Positions 26,828-33,822 of a stretch of 62,303 nt of DNA are shown piece after piece. Position 1 is the first letter of the stretch, and the number at the start of each line of letters is the position of its first letter. The stretch is from Lachnospiraceae bacterium (GTDB taxonomy: Bacteria > Bacillota > Clostridia > Lachnospirales > Lachnospiraceae): assembly GCA_017936785.1 (NCBI GenBank), contig JAGBEV010000056.1, positions 1-62,303 on the forward strand, read 5' to 3'. A program made the position numbers and the translations under genes. Under the pieces are notes generated by a model. It was not told the origin of the DNA. It saw only the letters and a program-made list of their open reading frames with translations, and searched no databases.

Positions 26828-28186
26828 ATGAAAAGGTTTATTTATTATTTTATCCTTTTTTTATTTGTATTTGTCTTTGATAGTGGACTTGTTTTTGCTT
26901 CTTCCGGAGGTGGCGGATATCATTCTGTATCTGGTTATAGTACTTGGTCTAAAGAAGAACAACGTGATTATCAATTATATTGTTTAATGAATAATCCACT
27001 GATTGGCGTTTATGGTTGGGAATGTCCTTCGGATCAAATTCTTGCTAATGATTATCCTGATATATATACACAGGGGTACACTTCGTATCTTGATTTTTTA
27101 ATAGATCATTCCACGGTTAATGAGAAGACAGAAACAATAACATATGATGATGAAGCACTTGATTTTTTGAATTATTTAAAATCTAAAGCAGAAAATGAAA
27201 TGACTTACCAATATCGCTATATGCCTACCAGCAACCAGTTAAAGGCTGATTCCTTTAGAACAAGAAACGCATATGCAATATTAAAAGAGTTGATCAGTTC
27301 CCATCCTGATAAGATGTTCTGTGTAAGTTCTGCCAGGCATTCATATGATGGTAAAAATAATCTTGCCGGGCTAACTGTTCGTGTATACGATCTTCCGTAT
27401 GGGGCAGTAAATTCTTTCTCTGATCTTGCTGTAGTGAATTGTACATTTTATACGGAAGAATGGCAAAGCATTTTTCACATGGTGGAATTGTACATTGTTG
27501 ATCATGATGCAAATAATAGTTGTCTTGTATATAAGGATTCTGATGGTGTCTTTCATGAAATACAGTCTGTGGAAGAGATTAAAACATTTGATCTGAATAG
27601 TTCCGCTGTATTTTATGATGGCGGTGTTACTGAACCGCTTGGGTTTTCCCATTCAAGTTTTAATTCCGGTGCGTCCGCTGCTGGTAATTGCTTTTCTGAT
27701 ACAACAGCGGCAATACCTGTATTTAAATCAGTTGCTGATTTAAAAAATGGCACGTCTGTAGGTAATTGTGCACAGATTATGCCGGGTTATACAGGTCAGC
27801 CGATCACAGATAACAGCATAACTCAGACAGAAATCAATGATTTCAGTACAAATTACAATAATTATTATGGTTCCGGTTCCGGTGGATCTGGTTCCGGCTC
27901 TGGTTCTTCCAGTGGTTCATCTGGTGGCTGGTTATCTTCGTTATTAAGCGGACTTGGAAATATCGGGGATATTATAATGAGCCTTTTAGCAAAGGCTGTA
28001 GAAATTATTACTGAGATCTTGAAGTTTTTTACTGATACCATTCTTGACGCTATTGATATTATACCAACTGGTTTTGTTGAATTTTTAACAGCTCTTTTTC
28101 CTATGATACCGGAAGAATGGATTACTTGTGTGAATCTTGCTCTTGCTCTTATGTTGATTGGTATTATCGTAAAGATTTTTAAGTGA
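26828..28186 (+). CDS. pIII-like adsorption protein
   Basis: A 452-residue protein with the layout of a filamentous phage adsorption protein: signal peptide (residues 1-25, cleavage near VFASS), a large aromatic-rich exported domain (about 26-330), a Gly/Ser linker (about 349-372, repeating GSGS), then hydrophobic C-terminal helices ending in a membrane anchor (LALALMLIGIIVKIF). In known filamentous phages the N-terminal part binds the host receptor and the C-terminal part caps the virion. The exported domain itself resembles nothing I recognise. AAAGGAG precedes the ATG. Confidence 0.75.
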   Translation: MKRFIYYFILFLFVFVFDSGLVFASSGGGGYHSVSGYSTWSKEEQRDYQLYCLMNNPLIGVYGWECPSDQILANDYPDIYTQGYTSYLDFLIDHSTVNEKTETITYDDEALDFLNYLKSKAENEMTYQYRYMPTSNQLKADSFRTRNAYAILKELISSHPDKMFCVSSARHSYDGKNNLAGLTVRVYDLPYGAVNSFSDLAVVNCTFYTEEWQSIFHMVELYIVDHDANNSCLVYKDSDGVFHEIQSVEEIKTFDLNSSAVFYDGGVTEPLGFSHSSFNSGASAAGNCFSDTTAAIPVFKSVADLKNGTSVGNCAQIMPGYTGQPITDNSITQTEINDFSTNYNNYYGSGSGGSGSGSGSSSGSSGGWLSSLLSGLGNIGDIIMSLLAKAVEIITEILKFFTDTILDAIDIIPTGFVEFLTALFPMIPEEWITCVNLALALMLIGIIVKIFK

Positions 28187-28202
28187 TGATAGGGGGTATT
28201 TT

Positions 28203-28367
28203 ATGACAGATTGGGAATTTATCCAGCCTTTTATTGAATTTATAAACTGGTGTCGTACGTTTAAAATGACACTTGCTGAACATACTTTCACATTCCTTGA
28301 AATGTGGATATTCTGTATTCTTGTGGTTGTTTTTATATGGTTTATTGATTTTTTGTTAAGTGATTGA
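28203..28367 (+). CDS. small membrane protein, minor virion candidate
   Basis: A 54-residue protein (MTDWEFIQPFIEFINWCRTF ...) with one C-terminal membrane helix (about 33-50). ATAGGGGG lies 6 nt before the ATG. It sits directly after the pIII-like gene, where filamentous phages keep their pVI-type minor coat gene. The assignment is positional only. Confidence 0.6.
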   Translation: MTDWEFIQPFIEFINWCRTFKMTLAEHTFTFLEMWIFCILVVVFIWFIDFLLSD

Positions 28368-28399
28368 TCTTGAACCCTGAAAGGTGGTGTTAAAGAAAA

Positions 28400-28903
28400 A
28401 TGAATGTAAATGATGCTACTGCTGTATCAGATAATTCCATATTAAATGTTCCTGTTGATGAACAATCAGATTTTTATGCTGTTTTGGTTCAGGCATTTAA
28501 TGATGTTTTTAATAGTACTCTTGATGATCATTTCATCACTATTGAAGAAAACCAATTTTCTTTGTTGGAGTATTTAGAAAAATATTATGGATATCATGAA
28601 CTTACGGAAGAGGACAGGCTTTTACAGGAAGAAAATGAACAGCTTGAACAACAGTATAAAGATGATCTGCTGGACACATTACATAATATTGATGCTGGTA
28701 TTGTATCGCAAAATTCTTTATTGGAAGAAAATAACCGTCTGCTTAAAAATTCGATAAGTATTTCAGAAAATACGGTATCGCAAAATTCCATTTTGACAAC
28801 AAAATTGGAAGATTACAGTTTAACAGATAGTTTATTGCTTTTAGTTTTGATATTTTTGTCTGTTCTTTGTTTTATTGAATTTTTTGTCAGAAAGAAGGTT
28901 TAA
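28400..28903 (+). CDS. coiled-coil protein with C-terminal membrane anchor
   Basis: A 167-residue protein: a soluble N-terminal part, a coiled-coil-like stretch (about 70-130) with the repeated phrase VSQNS around ENTVSQNSIL, and a C-terminal membrane segment (about 143-162) ending in RKKV. It belongs to the virion/assembly operon; it may be a virion component or a scaffold for assembly. No family recognised. GAAAGGTGG precedes the ATG. Confidence 0.7.
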   Translation: MNVNDATAVSDNSILNVPVDEQSDFYAVLVQAFNDVFNSTLDDHFITIEENQFSLLEYLEKYYGYHELTEEDRLLQEENEQLEQQYKDDLLDTLHNIDAGIVSQNSLLEENNRLLKNSISISENTVSQNSILTTKLEDYSLTDSLLLLVLIFLSVLCFIEFFVRKKV

Positions 28904-28905
28904 TT

Positions 28906-29052
28906 ATGAATTCTATTTTTGAATTTGTTGAATCAAATATTCTTTTTATTATGTTTCTTGCAAATGAAACTTTAGCTTTTCTTTTTTCTTTACTTTATTT
29001 AAGTGTTATGGATGATTTAAACAAAAAAATTATGAAAGAAAGGAGAAATTGA
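28906..29052 (+). CDS. small membrane protein, minor virion candidate
   Basis: A 48-residue protein, MNSIFEFVESNILFIMFLAN and so on, with one helix and a basic end (KKIMKERRN). It starts 3 nt after the previous stop, and its own last codons supply AGGAG for the next gene. The size fits pVII/pIX-type coat peptides, but the role is only inferred from position. Confidence 0.55.
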   Translation: MNSIFEFVESNILFIMFLANETLAFLFSLLYLSVMDDLNKKIMKERRN

Positions 29053-29054
29053 AT

Positions 29055-29237
29055 ATGGAAGTTTTAAGTATCATAATTGATTTTTTTGGTGTTGATGCTA
29101 TCACTGCTGCACAGACGTTTCCGGAACTTATACAGGCTTTATGTCATTTGTTTTTAGCCTGTTTCATTGTTCTATTTGTTGTCCGTTCTGTTTGTGCTGT
29201 AAATAGGGATATTTCTGCATTTTTAACAAAAGGTTAA
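29055..29237 (+). CDS. small membrane protein, minor virion candidate
   Basis: A 60-residue protein with one or two hydrophobic stretches (about 5-18 and 29-45). AGGAG at 29041-29045 gives good spacing to the ATG at 29055; an in-frame TTG at 29049 is less likely. It lies just upstream of the Zot-like gene. Function unknown. Confidence 0.6.
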   Translation: MEVLSIIIDFFGVDAITAAQTFPELIQALCHLFLACFIVLFVVRSVCAVNRDISAFLTKG

Positions 29238-29250
29238 AGGGGGTCGGTAT

Positions 29251-30159
29251 ATGAAATTATTGATTGCATTTATGTTGGTCATGTTTATCATGTCCAGTCC
29301 TTATTTACGGATCATTATTTTTAATCTTCCGTTTGTGCTTTTTTATCTGCCGCTTGATATATTTAAGTATTTTCGTTATAAAAAGTGGCGCAATCTTGCT
29401 ACCGGAAAAATATGGTGCTACTGCTCTCCTAAGTTTGGCGGTGGGAAAACACTTTCCGGTACTGAATATATTGAAAGTCTGTTTAATACATACAATGACC
29501 GTATTGTTTGGGATTTTTCCCGGAGAAAGTTCGTGACACAAAAGGTACGTGTAGTTTCCAATGTTGCATTCAATAACATACCTTTTGAAGATTTAAAATC
29601 TTTATCACAAATTTGTAATGCGGCTAAGGAATGTAAGATTTTGGATGAACAGAATAATACTCTGACCTGCTCTGTATTTTTTATTGATGAAGCAAGTAGT
29701 GAATTAAATTCCCGGAGTTTTAAGGATAACCTTAATCCTTTGGTAATGAAAGATATTGTGACATGCCGTCATAATCATATATCGGTTATCCTTACGTCAC
29801 AGGACTTTAAACTGATTGATGCACTTATGCGTACAGTTACGTCCAGAGTTATCTATGTATTTAAAACATGGCGGTTATGTGTTCACTATTTTTATGATCC
29901 TAAGGAATTGGAAAATGCCGGATCTTACCGTCTGATTAGACCTGTTGGAAAAGGTGGTTTCTTTGTCCGGGATAAAAACTATAATGCCTATGATACTCTT
30001 GCTAATGTTGCTAAGTTAAATAAAAAAATTGAGGACGGAGATATACTGACTGAGGAAGAAATATTAAATAATCTTGGTAATAACAATACTGATACAAGTG
30101 CTATTCTCTCCCCTTCCCGCAAGTTGAGAAGATCATGGAAGAAAAGCATGAAAAAATAA
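29251..30159 (+). CDS. Zot/pI-like morphogenesis ATPase
   Basis: A 302-residue ATPase of the Zonula-occludens-toxin (pI) family that drives extrusion of filamentous phage through the membrane. N-terminal hydrophobic segments (residues 2-40) precede Walker A FGGGKT (62-67) and Walker B VFFIDE (142-147); ILTSQDF (about 184-190) and SRVIYVFK follow, as in Zot. Here the membrane part is N-terminal and there is no long C-terminal external domain, which would suit a host with a single membrane. Ribosome site GGGGG, 7-nt spacing. This is the hallmark gene of the element. Confidence 0.85.
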   Translation: MKLLIAFMLVMFIMSSPYLRIIIFNLPFVLFYLPLDIFKYFRYKKWRNLATGKIWCYCSPKFGGGKTLSGTEYIESLFNTYNDRIVWDFSRRKFVTQKVRVVSNVAFNNIPFEDLKSLSQICNAAKECKILDEQNNTLTCSVFFIDEASSELNSRSFKDNLNPLVMKDIVTCRHNHISVILTSQDFKLIDALMRTVTSRVIYVFKTWRLCVHYFYDPKELENAGSYRLIRPVGKGGFFVRDKNYNAYDTLANVAKLNKKIEDGDILTEEEILNNLGNNNTDTSAILSPSRKLRRSWKKSMKK

Positions 30160-30205
30160 TAAATGTATTACAAAGTTTCTGCAGAAAGAATGTAATACAT
30201 TTATT
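30158..30205. repeat. 14-bp perfect stem after the Zot-like gene
   Basis: AATAAATGTATTAC at 30158-30171 pairs with 30192-30205; the 20-nt loop holds a further palindrome, TTTCTGCAGAAA. It starts within the Zot-like stop codon and may mark mRNA processing or partial termination before the downstream gene. Confidence 0.6.
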
Positions 30206-30227
30206 AAAAAAAATAGGGGGTAAACTT

Positions 30228-30512
30228 ATGAATTTTATAATTTGTTTTTTATTAAATTTTGTTTGTTTTACATTGTTTCTTGGGTCTTATTTCTTTGTTA
30301 TGATTTTGCTTCTTGCTTTAACTTGTGTTTTATGTTCTTTTTTAGACGATCATCCTGTAATTTTCTTTTTTGTTTTACTTGTTTTTATATCTTTATTCTT
30401 TACGATCGGACCTGAAAATATAACTAATTTCTTTTTCAGGTTGACTGATTTAGAATTTATTTTTCCGTTTGATTTTCCATTTACTGTTGATAATATGCCG
30501 TTTAAGCTTTGA
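30228..30512 (+). CDS. polytopic small membrane protein
   Basis: A 94-residue, very hydrophobic protein with about three membrane helices (residues 3-20, 22-40, 46-60) and an acidic, Phe-rich C-terminal part. ATAGGGGG precedes the ATG at 30228; a longer open frame reaches back to 30135 but would overlap the Zot-like gene and the hairpin. Function unknown; probably assembly-related. Confidence 0.65.
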   Translation: MNFIICFLLNFVCFTLFLGSYFFVMILLLALTCVLCSFLDDHPVIFFFVLLVFISLFFTIGPENITNFFFRLTDLEFIFPFDFPFTVDNMPFKL

Positions 30513-30530
30513 AAGGGGGTGCTTGTTGTA

Positions 30531-30896
30531 TTGAAAAAATATCAGAATGAAATTCATTCCAGGCAGTGGCATTTAGTTATGCGTATTGATAGTCTTGAAA
30601 ATATCAAGTCTGTGGAAAAAGAATTATCCTCTTTAATGTGTGTACAGTATGGTTGTTATTGTGCTCATGTAGGTGCTTTGGGTGCTCTTTATTTGCATAT
30701 TTTTATTCGGTTTCATAAAACAGTTGGATTCCGTTTTGTCAAAAAACTTTTTCCGTCAGTTCATATAAGTCGCTGGTCTGGTTCTATGGCAGATTTTAAA
30801 GATTATTGTATGTTTACCGGACGTTATAGCTATAATACAACTTCCTGCAAGGTTCTCTATGATACTTTTAAAGAATTTAGTTGCAGCAGACTTTAG
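30531..30896 (+). CDS. stand-alone degenerate HUH (CRESS Rep-like) protein
   Basis: A 121-residue protein that aligns along its length with the N-terminal nuclease domain of the Rep encoded downstream: SRQWHLVM matches SRKWLLTI, YLHIFI matches HTHLFI, KLFPSVHI matches NKFPPAHI and DYCMFTGRY matches DYIRKEGKY. The first His of the HUH pair is Tyr (Y54-L-H56) and the motif III Lys is Phe (Y92-C-M-F95), although Tyr92 stays. No helicase domain follows. It is likely a DNA-binding paralogue with lost or weakened nicking activity, perhaps a regulator of the origin. A GTG at 30519 lies on the ribosome site itself, so the TTG at 30531 is preferred. Confidence 0.7.
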   Translation: MKKYQNEIHSRQWHLVMRIDSLENIKSVEKELSSLMCVQYGCYCAHVGALGALYLHIFIRFHKTVGFRFVKKLFPSVHISRWSGSMADFKDYCMFTGRYSYNTTSCKVLYDTFKEFSCSRL

Positions 30897-30912
30897 TATT
30901 AGGGGGCTATAT

Positions 30913-31194
30913 ATGAAAAAAGAAAATATTGATTTATTTTTTTTGATTGTCTTTCTGTTTTTTATTTTTTTTAAATATTGCTGTTATCTTGTGGGAGGTA
31001 AGAAAGTGAATGAACAATGTAAATGTTTTAAGTGTTTAAGCTCTGGCACTGTGTGTATACGCTGTGACTGTAGTGATGTCTGTTTTTATTCCGGCAGTTG
31101 TGAAATGTGCTTATATGGATCAGTTACGGATTTTATAGCCTGTCCTAATAAACCCTTAAATAACTTTAGCCGGGCAGATAAGGATAATAAATAG
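30913..31194 (+). CDS. membrane-anchored cysteine-rich protein
   Basis: A 93-residue protein: an N-terminal membrane helix (about 7-28) followed by a compact cysteine-rich domain with CKCFKC, CIRCDC and CEMC clusters, suggesting a zinc-binding or disulfide-rich fold. AGGGGG precedes the ATG. A second start (GTG at 31006, after GGGAGG) could yield the cysteine-rich domain alone. Function unknown; possible DNA-end or virion-tip protein is speculation. Confidence 0.6.
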   Translation: MKKENIDLFFLIVFLFFIFFKYCCYLVGGKKVNEQCKCFKCLSSGTVCIRCDCSDVCFYSGSCEMCLYGSVTDFIACPNKPLNNFSRADKDNK

Positions 31195-31211
31195 ATTTTG
31201 AGGTTGGATAT

Positions 31212-31430
31212 ATGAAAAAGAAAATTTTATTTGTATTAAGTATTTTTTGCCTTTATTTATATTATTTTGGCATTGCTTTACTCTTATGTCGTGTTGTCGT
31301 AGAACATCCGGAATTTTCGATAAATCAGATTTCCTTAGCTTTTTGTTTTAGCTTTGGTTCTCTTGAATGTTTAACTAATTTTACTGGAGGTAAATTTTAT
31401 AAGAAGGTGGAGAATAAAAATGCAAGCTAG
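31212..31430 (+). CDS. small two-helix membrane protein
   Basis: A 72-residue protein with two membrane segments (residues 4-27 and 38-55) and a basic C terminus. GAGG precedes the ATG. It is the last gene before the origin region. No family recognised. Confidence 0.6.
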   Translation: MKKKILFVLSIFCLYLYYFGIALLLCRVVVEHPEFSINQISLAFCFSFGSLECLTNFTGGKFYKKVENKNAS

Positions 31431-31443
31431 GCAACTTGTCTTG

Positions 31444-31550
31444 CCCTTGACATTAGGTTAAACGTGCTGCAGCGTGCTCTGGCGCGCGTGCGCTCCTTGC
31501 GCACCGCCCAGCGCACACGGAATGCACGTTGCGGTTCATGATGTCAAGGG
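31444..31550. repeat. GC-rich extended palindrome beside the CRESS-type origin
   Basis: CCCTTGACAT (31444-31453) pairs with 31541-31550, AACGTGC (31461-31467) with 31524-31530, and GTGCGC (31488-31493) with 31499-31504, with further partial pairing between. It is strikingly GC-rich for this element and contains no gene. It abuts the nonanucleotide hairpin. Confidence 0.75.
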
Positions 31551-31581
31551 TTGCCTAAGGGCTAGTATTACCCTTAGGCAA
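31551..31581 (+). other. CRESS-type replication origin stem-loop with TAGTATTAC
   Basis: A perfect 11-bp stem, TTGCCTAAGGG (31551-31561) with CCCTTAGGCAA (31571-31581), presents a 9-nt loop. The nonanucleotide TAGTATTAC occupies 31563-31571, spanning loop and first stem base, as in circovirus and geminivirus origins, where Rep nicks between the last T and the AC. It lies 119 bp upstream of the rep gene. Confidence 0.85.
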
Positions 31582-31585
31582 CTTC

Positions 31586-31684
31586 TGTAGTTTGTAGTTT
31601 TTTTATTTCAGACCGCATTTTTACTGGATTTTAAATTGTAGTTTTTTTGTAGTTTTTAATGTAGTTTTATAACTTCTGTAGTTT
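31586..31684 (+). repeat. six TGTAGTTT iterons between origin hairpin and rep
   Basis: TGTAGTTT occurs at 31586, 31593, 31637, 31648, 31660 and 31677, all in the same orientation; two copies share the longer ACTTCTGTAGTTT. Iterons next to a nonanucleotide hairpin are Rep binding sites in CRESS viruses. Position just before rep also suggests autoregulation. Confidence 0.75.
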
Positions 31685-31699
31685 TTAGGGGATTAAATT

Positions 31700-32746
31700 A
31701 TGGATGATAATACACAAAGCCGGAAATGGCTTTTGACTATTAACAATCCATCTGAGCATGACATGACACATGAAGATATCAAGTTGATTCTTTCAAAATT
31801 TAAGGCTGTTCGTTACTGGTGTATGTGTGATGAGATCGGCGGTAAGCAGTCTACATACCATACACATCTTTTTATTAAATCTGATACACCGATTAAATTT
31901 AAAACAGTGAAAAATAAATTTCCTCCGGCGCATATAGATTTCTGCCGTGGTACTAATCAAGCTAATCGTGATTATATCCGCAAAGAAGGTAAATATGCAA
32001 ATTCTGATAAGTCAGATACCAACTTGAAAGATACTTTTGAAGAAAGTGGAGAATGCCCGGAAGAAAATCAAGGCAGAAGGAATGACTTAAATTTTCTTTA
32101 TGAGTGCATCAAAGATGGATTAAGTAATTATGAGATCATGGAAATCAATCCTGATTACATGATGCAGTTGGATAAGATTGAATATTGCCGTCAAATTGTC
32201 AGAAATGAGCAGTTTAAAAATACTTTTCGTGATCTTAATGTTGAATATCGTTTTGGTAAAACAGGTAAAGGTAAAACCCGTGAAATTATGGAAAGTTATG
32301 GATATGAAAATGTATATCGGATAACTGATTATCTTCACCCTTTTGATTCTTATAAAGGACAAGATATTATAGTTTTTGAAGAGTTCCGCTCTTCTCTCCG
32401 TATACAGGATATGCTTAATTATCTTGACGGATATCCTCTTGATCTTCCCTGTAGATATAATAATAAAATTGCCTGCTATACAAAAGTATTTATAAATTCA
32501 AATATATCCCTGGAAAGCCAGTATACGGATATTCAGAAAGAATATAAAGAAACTTGGTTGGCATTTTTAAGACGTATATCCTGTGTTAAAGAATTTAATG
32601 ATAAAGGTATTATTGATTATGCCAATACAGATGATTACATAAATCGTTGGAAAAAGATTGATATGAATAGTACCCCTTTTAAGGAAAGTTATGAACAGGA
32701 AAAAATGGATTTAGTAAGTGACTGGATTAAATATGATAAGAAATGA
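31700..32746 (+). CDS. rep: CRESS-type rolling-circle replication initiator (HUH nuclease plus SF3 helicase)
   Basis: A 348-residue Rep. Nuclease domain: motif I WLLTINN (10-16), motif II HTH (54-56), motif III Y92-I-R-K95. Helicase domain: Walker A GKTGKGKT (186-193), Walker B IIVFEE (223-228), motif C VFINSN (263-268) and an FLRRIS arginine-finger-like end (289-294). This set and order match Reps of eukaryotic CRESS-DNA viruses and related bacterial plasmids; the single-Tyr YxxK motif differs from the initiators of M13-type phages. It should nick TAGTATTAC just upstream, join its 5' end and unwind the circle. GGGGA lies before the ATG. Confidence 0.92.
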   Translation: MDDNTQSRKWLLTINNPSEHDMTHEDIKLILSKFKAVRYWCMCDEIGGKQSTYHTHLFIKSDTPIKFKTVKNKFPPAHIDFCRGTNQANRDYIRKEGKYANSDKSDTNLKDTFEESGECPEENQGRRNDLNFLYECIKDGLSNYEIMEINPDYMMQLDKIEYCRQIVRNEQFKNTFRDLNVEYRFGKTGKGKTREIMESYGYENVYRITDYLHPFDSYKGQDIIVFEEFRSSLRIQDMLNYLDGYPLDLPCRYNNKIACYTKVFINSNISLESQYTDIQKEYKETWLAFLRRISCVKEFNDKGIIDYANTDDYINRWKKIDMNSTPFKESYEQEKMDLVSDWIKYDKK

Positions 32747-32756
32747 GGTTATAAAT

Positions 32757-32978
32757 ATGGATAAGGAATATTTAAGTGATCTATTAGATCGTGATACTGA
32801 AAAAGAACCAATAGAAATATATGATACTTGGAATAATACACGTTTAGTTTGTCCTTCCTGTAGAAATGGTGCTATTATCAATCCGTTTTTACAGTATAAA
32901 AAATTTTATAATTTTTGTCCTTTTTGTGGTCAGAAAATTAAGCATATTAGTAATGTTATAAAAAATGATTTTGAATGA
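32757..32978 (+). CDS. small zinc-ribbon protein
   Basis: A 73-residue protein with an acidic N-terminal helix and two Cys pairs, CPSC (about 32-35) and CPFC (about 52-55), forming a zinc ribbon. GAGG precedes the ATG. It lies 10 bp after rep, so it may serve replication or late transcription. Function unknown. Confidence 0.65.
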   Translation: MDKEYLSDLLDRDTEKEPIEIYDTWNNTRLVCPSCRNGAIINPFLQYKKFYNFCPFCGQKIKHISNVIKNDFE

Positions 32979-32993
32979 GGTTTAAATAATATT

Positions 32994-33188
32994 ATGAGAG
33001 ATAAAAATAGAATGTTTAGACGGTTAGATTGTCATATTAGTAAAACAATACGCTTTGATGATATTACTTTTGAAATAATTGATAATTACCGTGGTTCTTC
33101 GTTTTCTGAAAAATTAAGAAATTATGTTTTTGATATGGAATATTTAAGAGATAAATATAATACAAAAAAAGACCAGGAGTATGTATGA
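32994..33188 (+). CDS. putative ribbon-helix-helix DNA-binding protein
   Basis: A 64-residue protein with an SKTIRFDD strand, a helix DITFEIIDNYR, a turn GSSF and a second helix SEKLRNYVFDMEYL, the layout of a CopG/Arc fold. It follows rep and the zinc-ribbon gene; plasmid CopG proteins in such positions control Rep levels. Assignment is by pattern only. Confidence 0.5.
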   Translation: MRDKNRMFRRLDCHISKTIRFDDITFEIIDNYRGSSFSEKLRNYVFDMEYLRDKYNTKKDQEYV

Positions 33189-33322
33189 CAAAAATTCTTA
33201 AGAAAAAATGTATTACAAAAAAATCGATTTTCTTGCTTTTATTTTTAGGGTTCGGGTGTATTTTGAAAATACCCCGATAATAAAAAAAATTGTAATGAAG
33301 GCATAAAAAGTGAATTATGGCT

Positions 33323-33338
33323 TGTTTCACATGAAATG
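33323..33338. promoter_or_regulatory. parS-like palindrome, left
   Basis: TGTTTCACATGAAATG differs from the bacterial parS consensus TGTTTCACGTGAAACA at three of 16 positions. It lies just outside the 28-bp inverted repeat. Use by ParB is not shown. Confidence 0.4.
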
Positions 33339-33354
33339 GATAGATAAACATATA

Positions 33355-33699
33355 CATATGGATAAATCAAACTAATATATCCGTTCGGTATCGATTTCCC
33401 AGCAAACTATTCTTAAAAAATGCTTTTGACAATTTAAAAATATCAAGTAAGAGAAAAATGTTGGTTTTAGCCTTAAAAATGTGCATATTGTGTAAACTTA
33501 CACAATATACACATTTCCGCCATTGTGCATATGTGCATAAACTTCTTTTTAGTTTATACACATATACACAATGGTTACTTAACAGCCATTTGTTTATAAA
33601 ATGGTGCATAACTTTCTTTTTAAGTTATACACGATTTTATGAACAAATAGCGTTCGGAAGTCCAATATTCAGGATATATTAGTTTGATTTATCCATATG
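33355..33699. other. 28-bp inverted repeat enclosing three long hairpins; candidate packaging signal or second origin
   Basis: Perfect 28-bp arms at 33355-33382 and 33672-33699 enclose three near-perfect hairpins: 33479-33514 (17-bp stem, one mismatch), 33520-33574 (24-bp, two mismatches, loop TCTTTTT) and 33588-33648 (27-bp, three mismatches). Each 5' arm carries GTGCATA facing TATACAC, so a C-A mismatch recurs. A CGTTCGG motif lies near each outer arm. The region from 33189 to 33822 has no credible gene. Filamentous phage intergenic regions carry comparable hairpin sets for origin and packaging. Confidence 0.8.
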
Positions 33700-33715
33700 T
33701 AGATGATTAGATATC

Positions 33716-33731
33716 TGTTTCATGTGAAATG
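33716..33731. promoter_or_regulatory. parS-like palindrome, right
   Basis: TGTTTCATGTGAAATG, a near-copy of the left site, again three of 16 positions from the parS consensus. The two sites flank the hairpin array symmetrically. Confidence 0.4.
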
Positions 33732-33795
33732 AGCAATAATTCAATTTTTATAACGGAATGAAAATTTAAAATAAAGGTCCTGTTTGAAGGGGATC

Positions 33796-33811
33796 GGGGG
33801 AAACTTCCCCC
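33796..33811. terminator. GC hairpin, possible terminator for the repressor gene
   Basis: A GGGGGA/TCCCCC stem just downstream of the minus-strand repressor gene. No T run follows, so its role is uncertain. Confidence 0.3.
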
Positions 33812-33822
33812 GTGCAAGAAAA

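Noticed and set aside
31421-31462. Mini-ORF at the edge of the origin (ATGCAAGCTAGG onward, 13 codons)
   Set aside because: Too short, lies in the palindromic origin region and overlaps the previous gene's end.
33064-33357. 97-codon minus-strand frame opposite the ribbon-helix-helix gene and its downstream spacer
   Set aside because: No ribosome site, biased Phe/Ile/Tyr composition as expected from the opposite of an AT-rich gene.
33458-33682. 74-codon plus-strand frame through the hairpin array
   Set aside because: It consists of the inverted-repeat sequences themselves and has no ribosome site.
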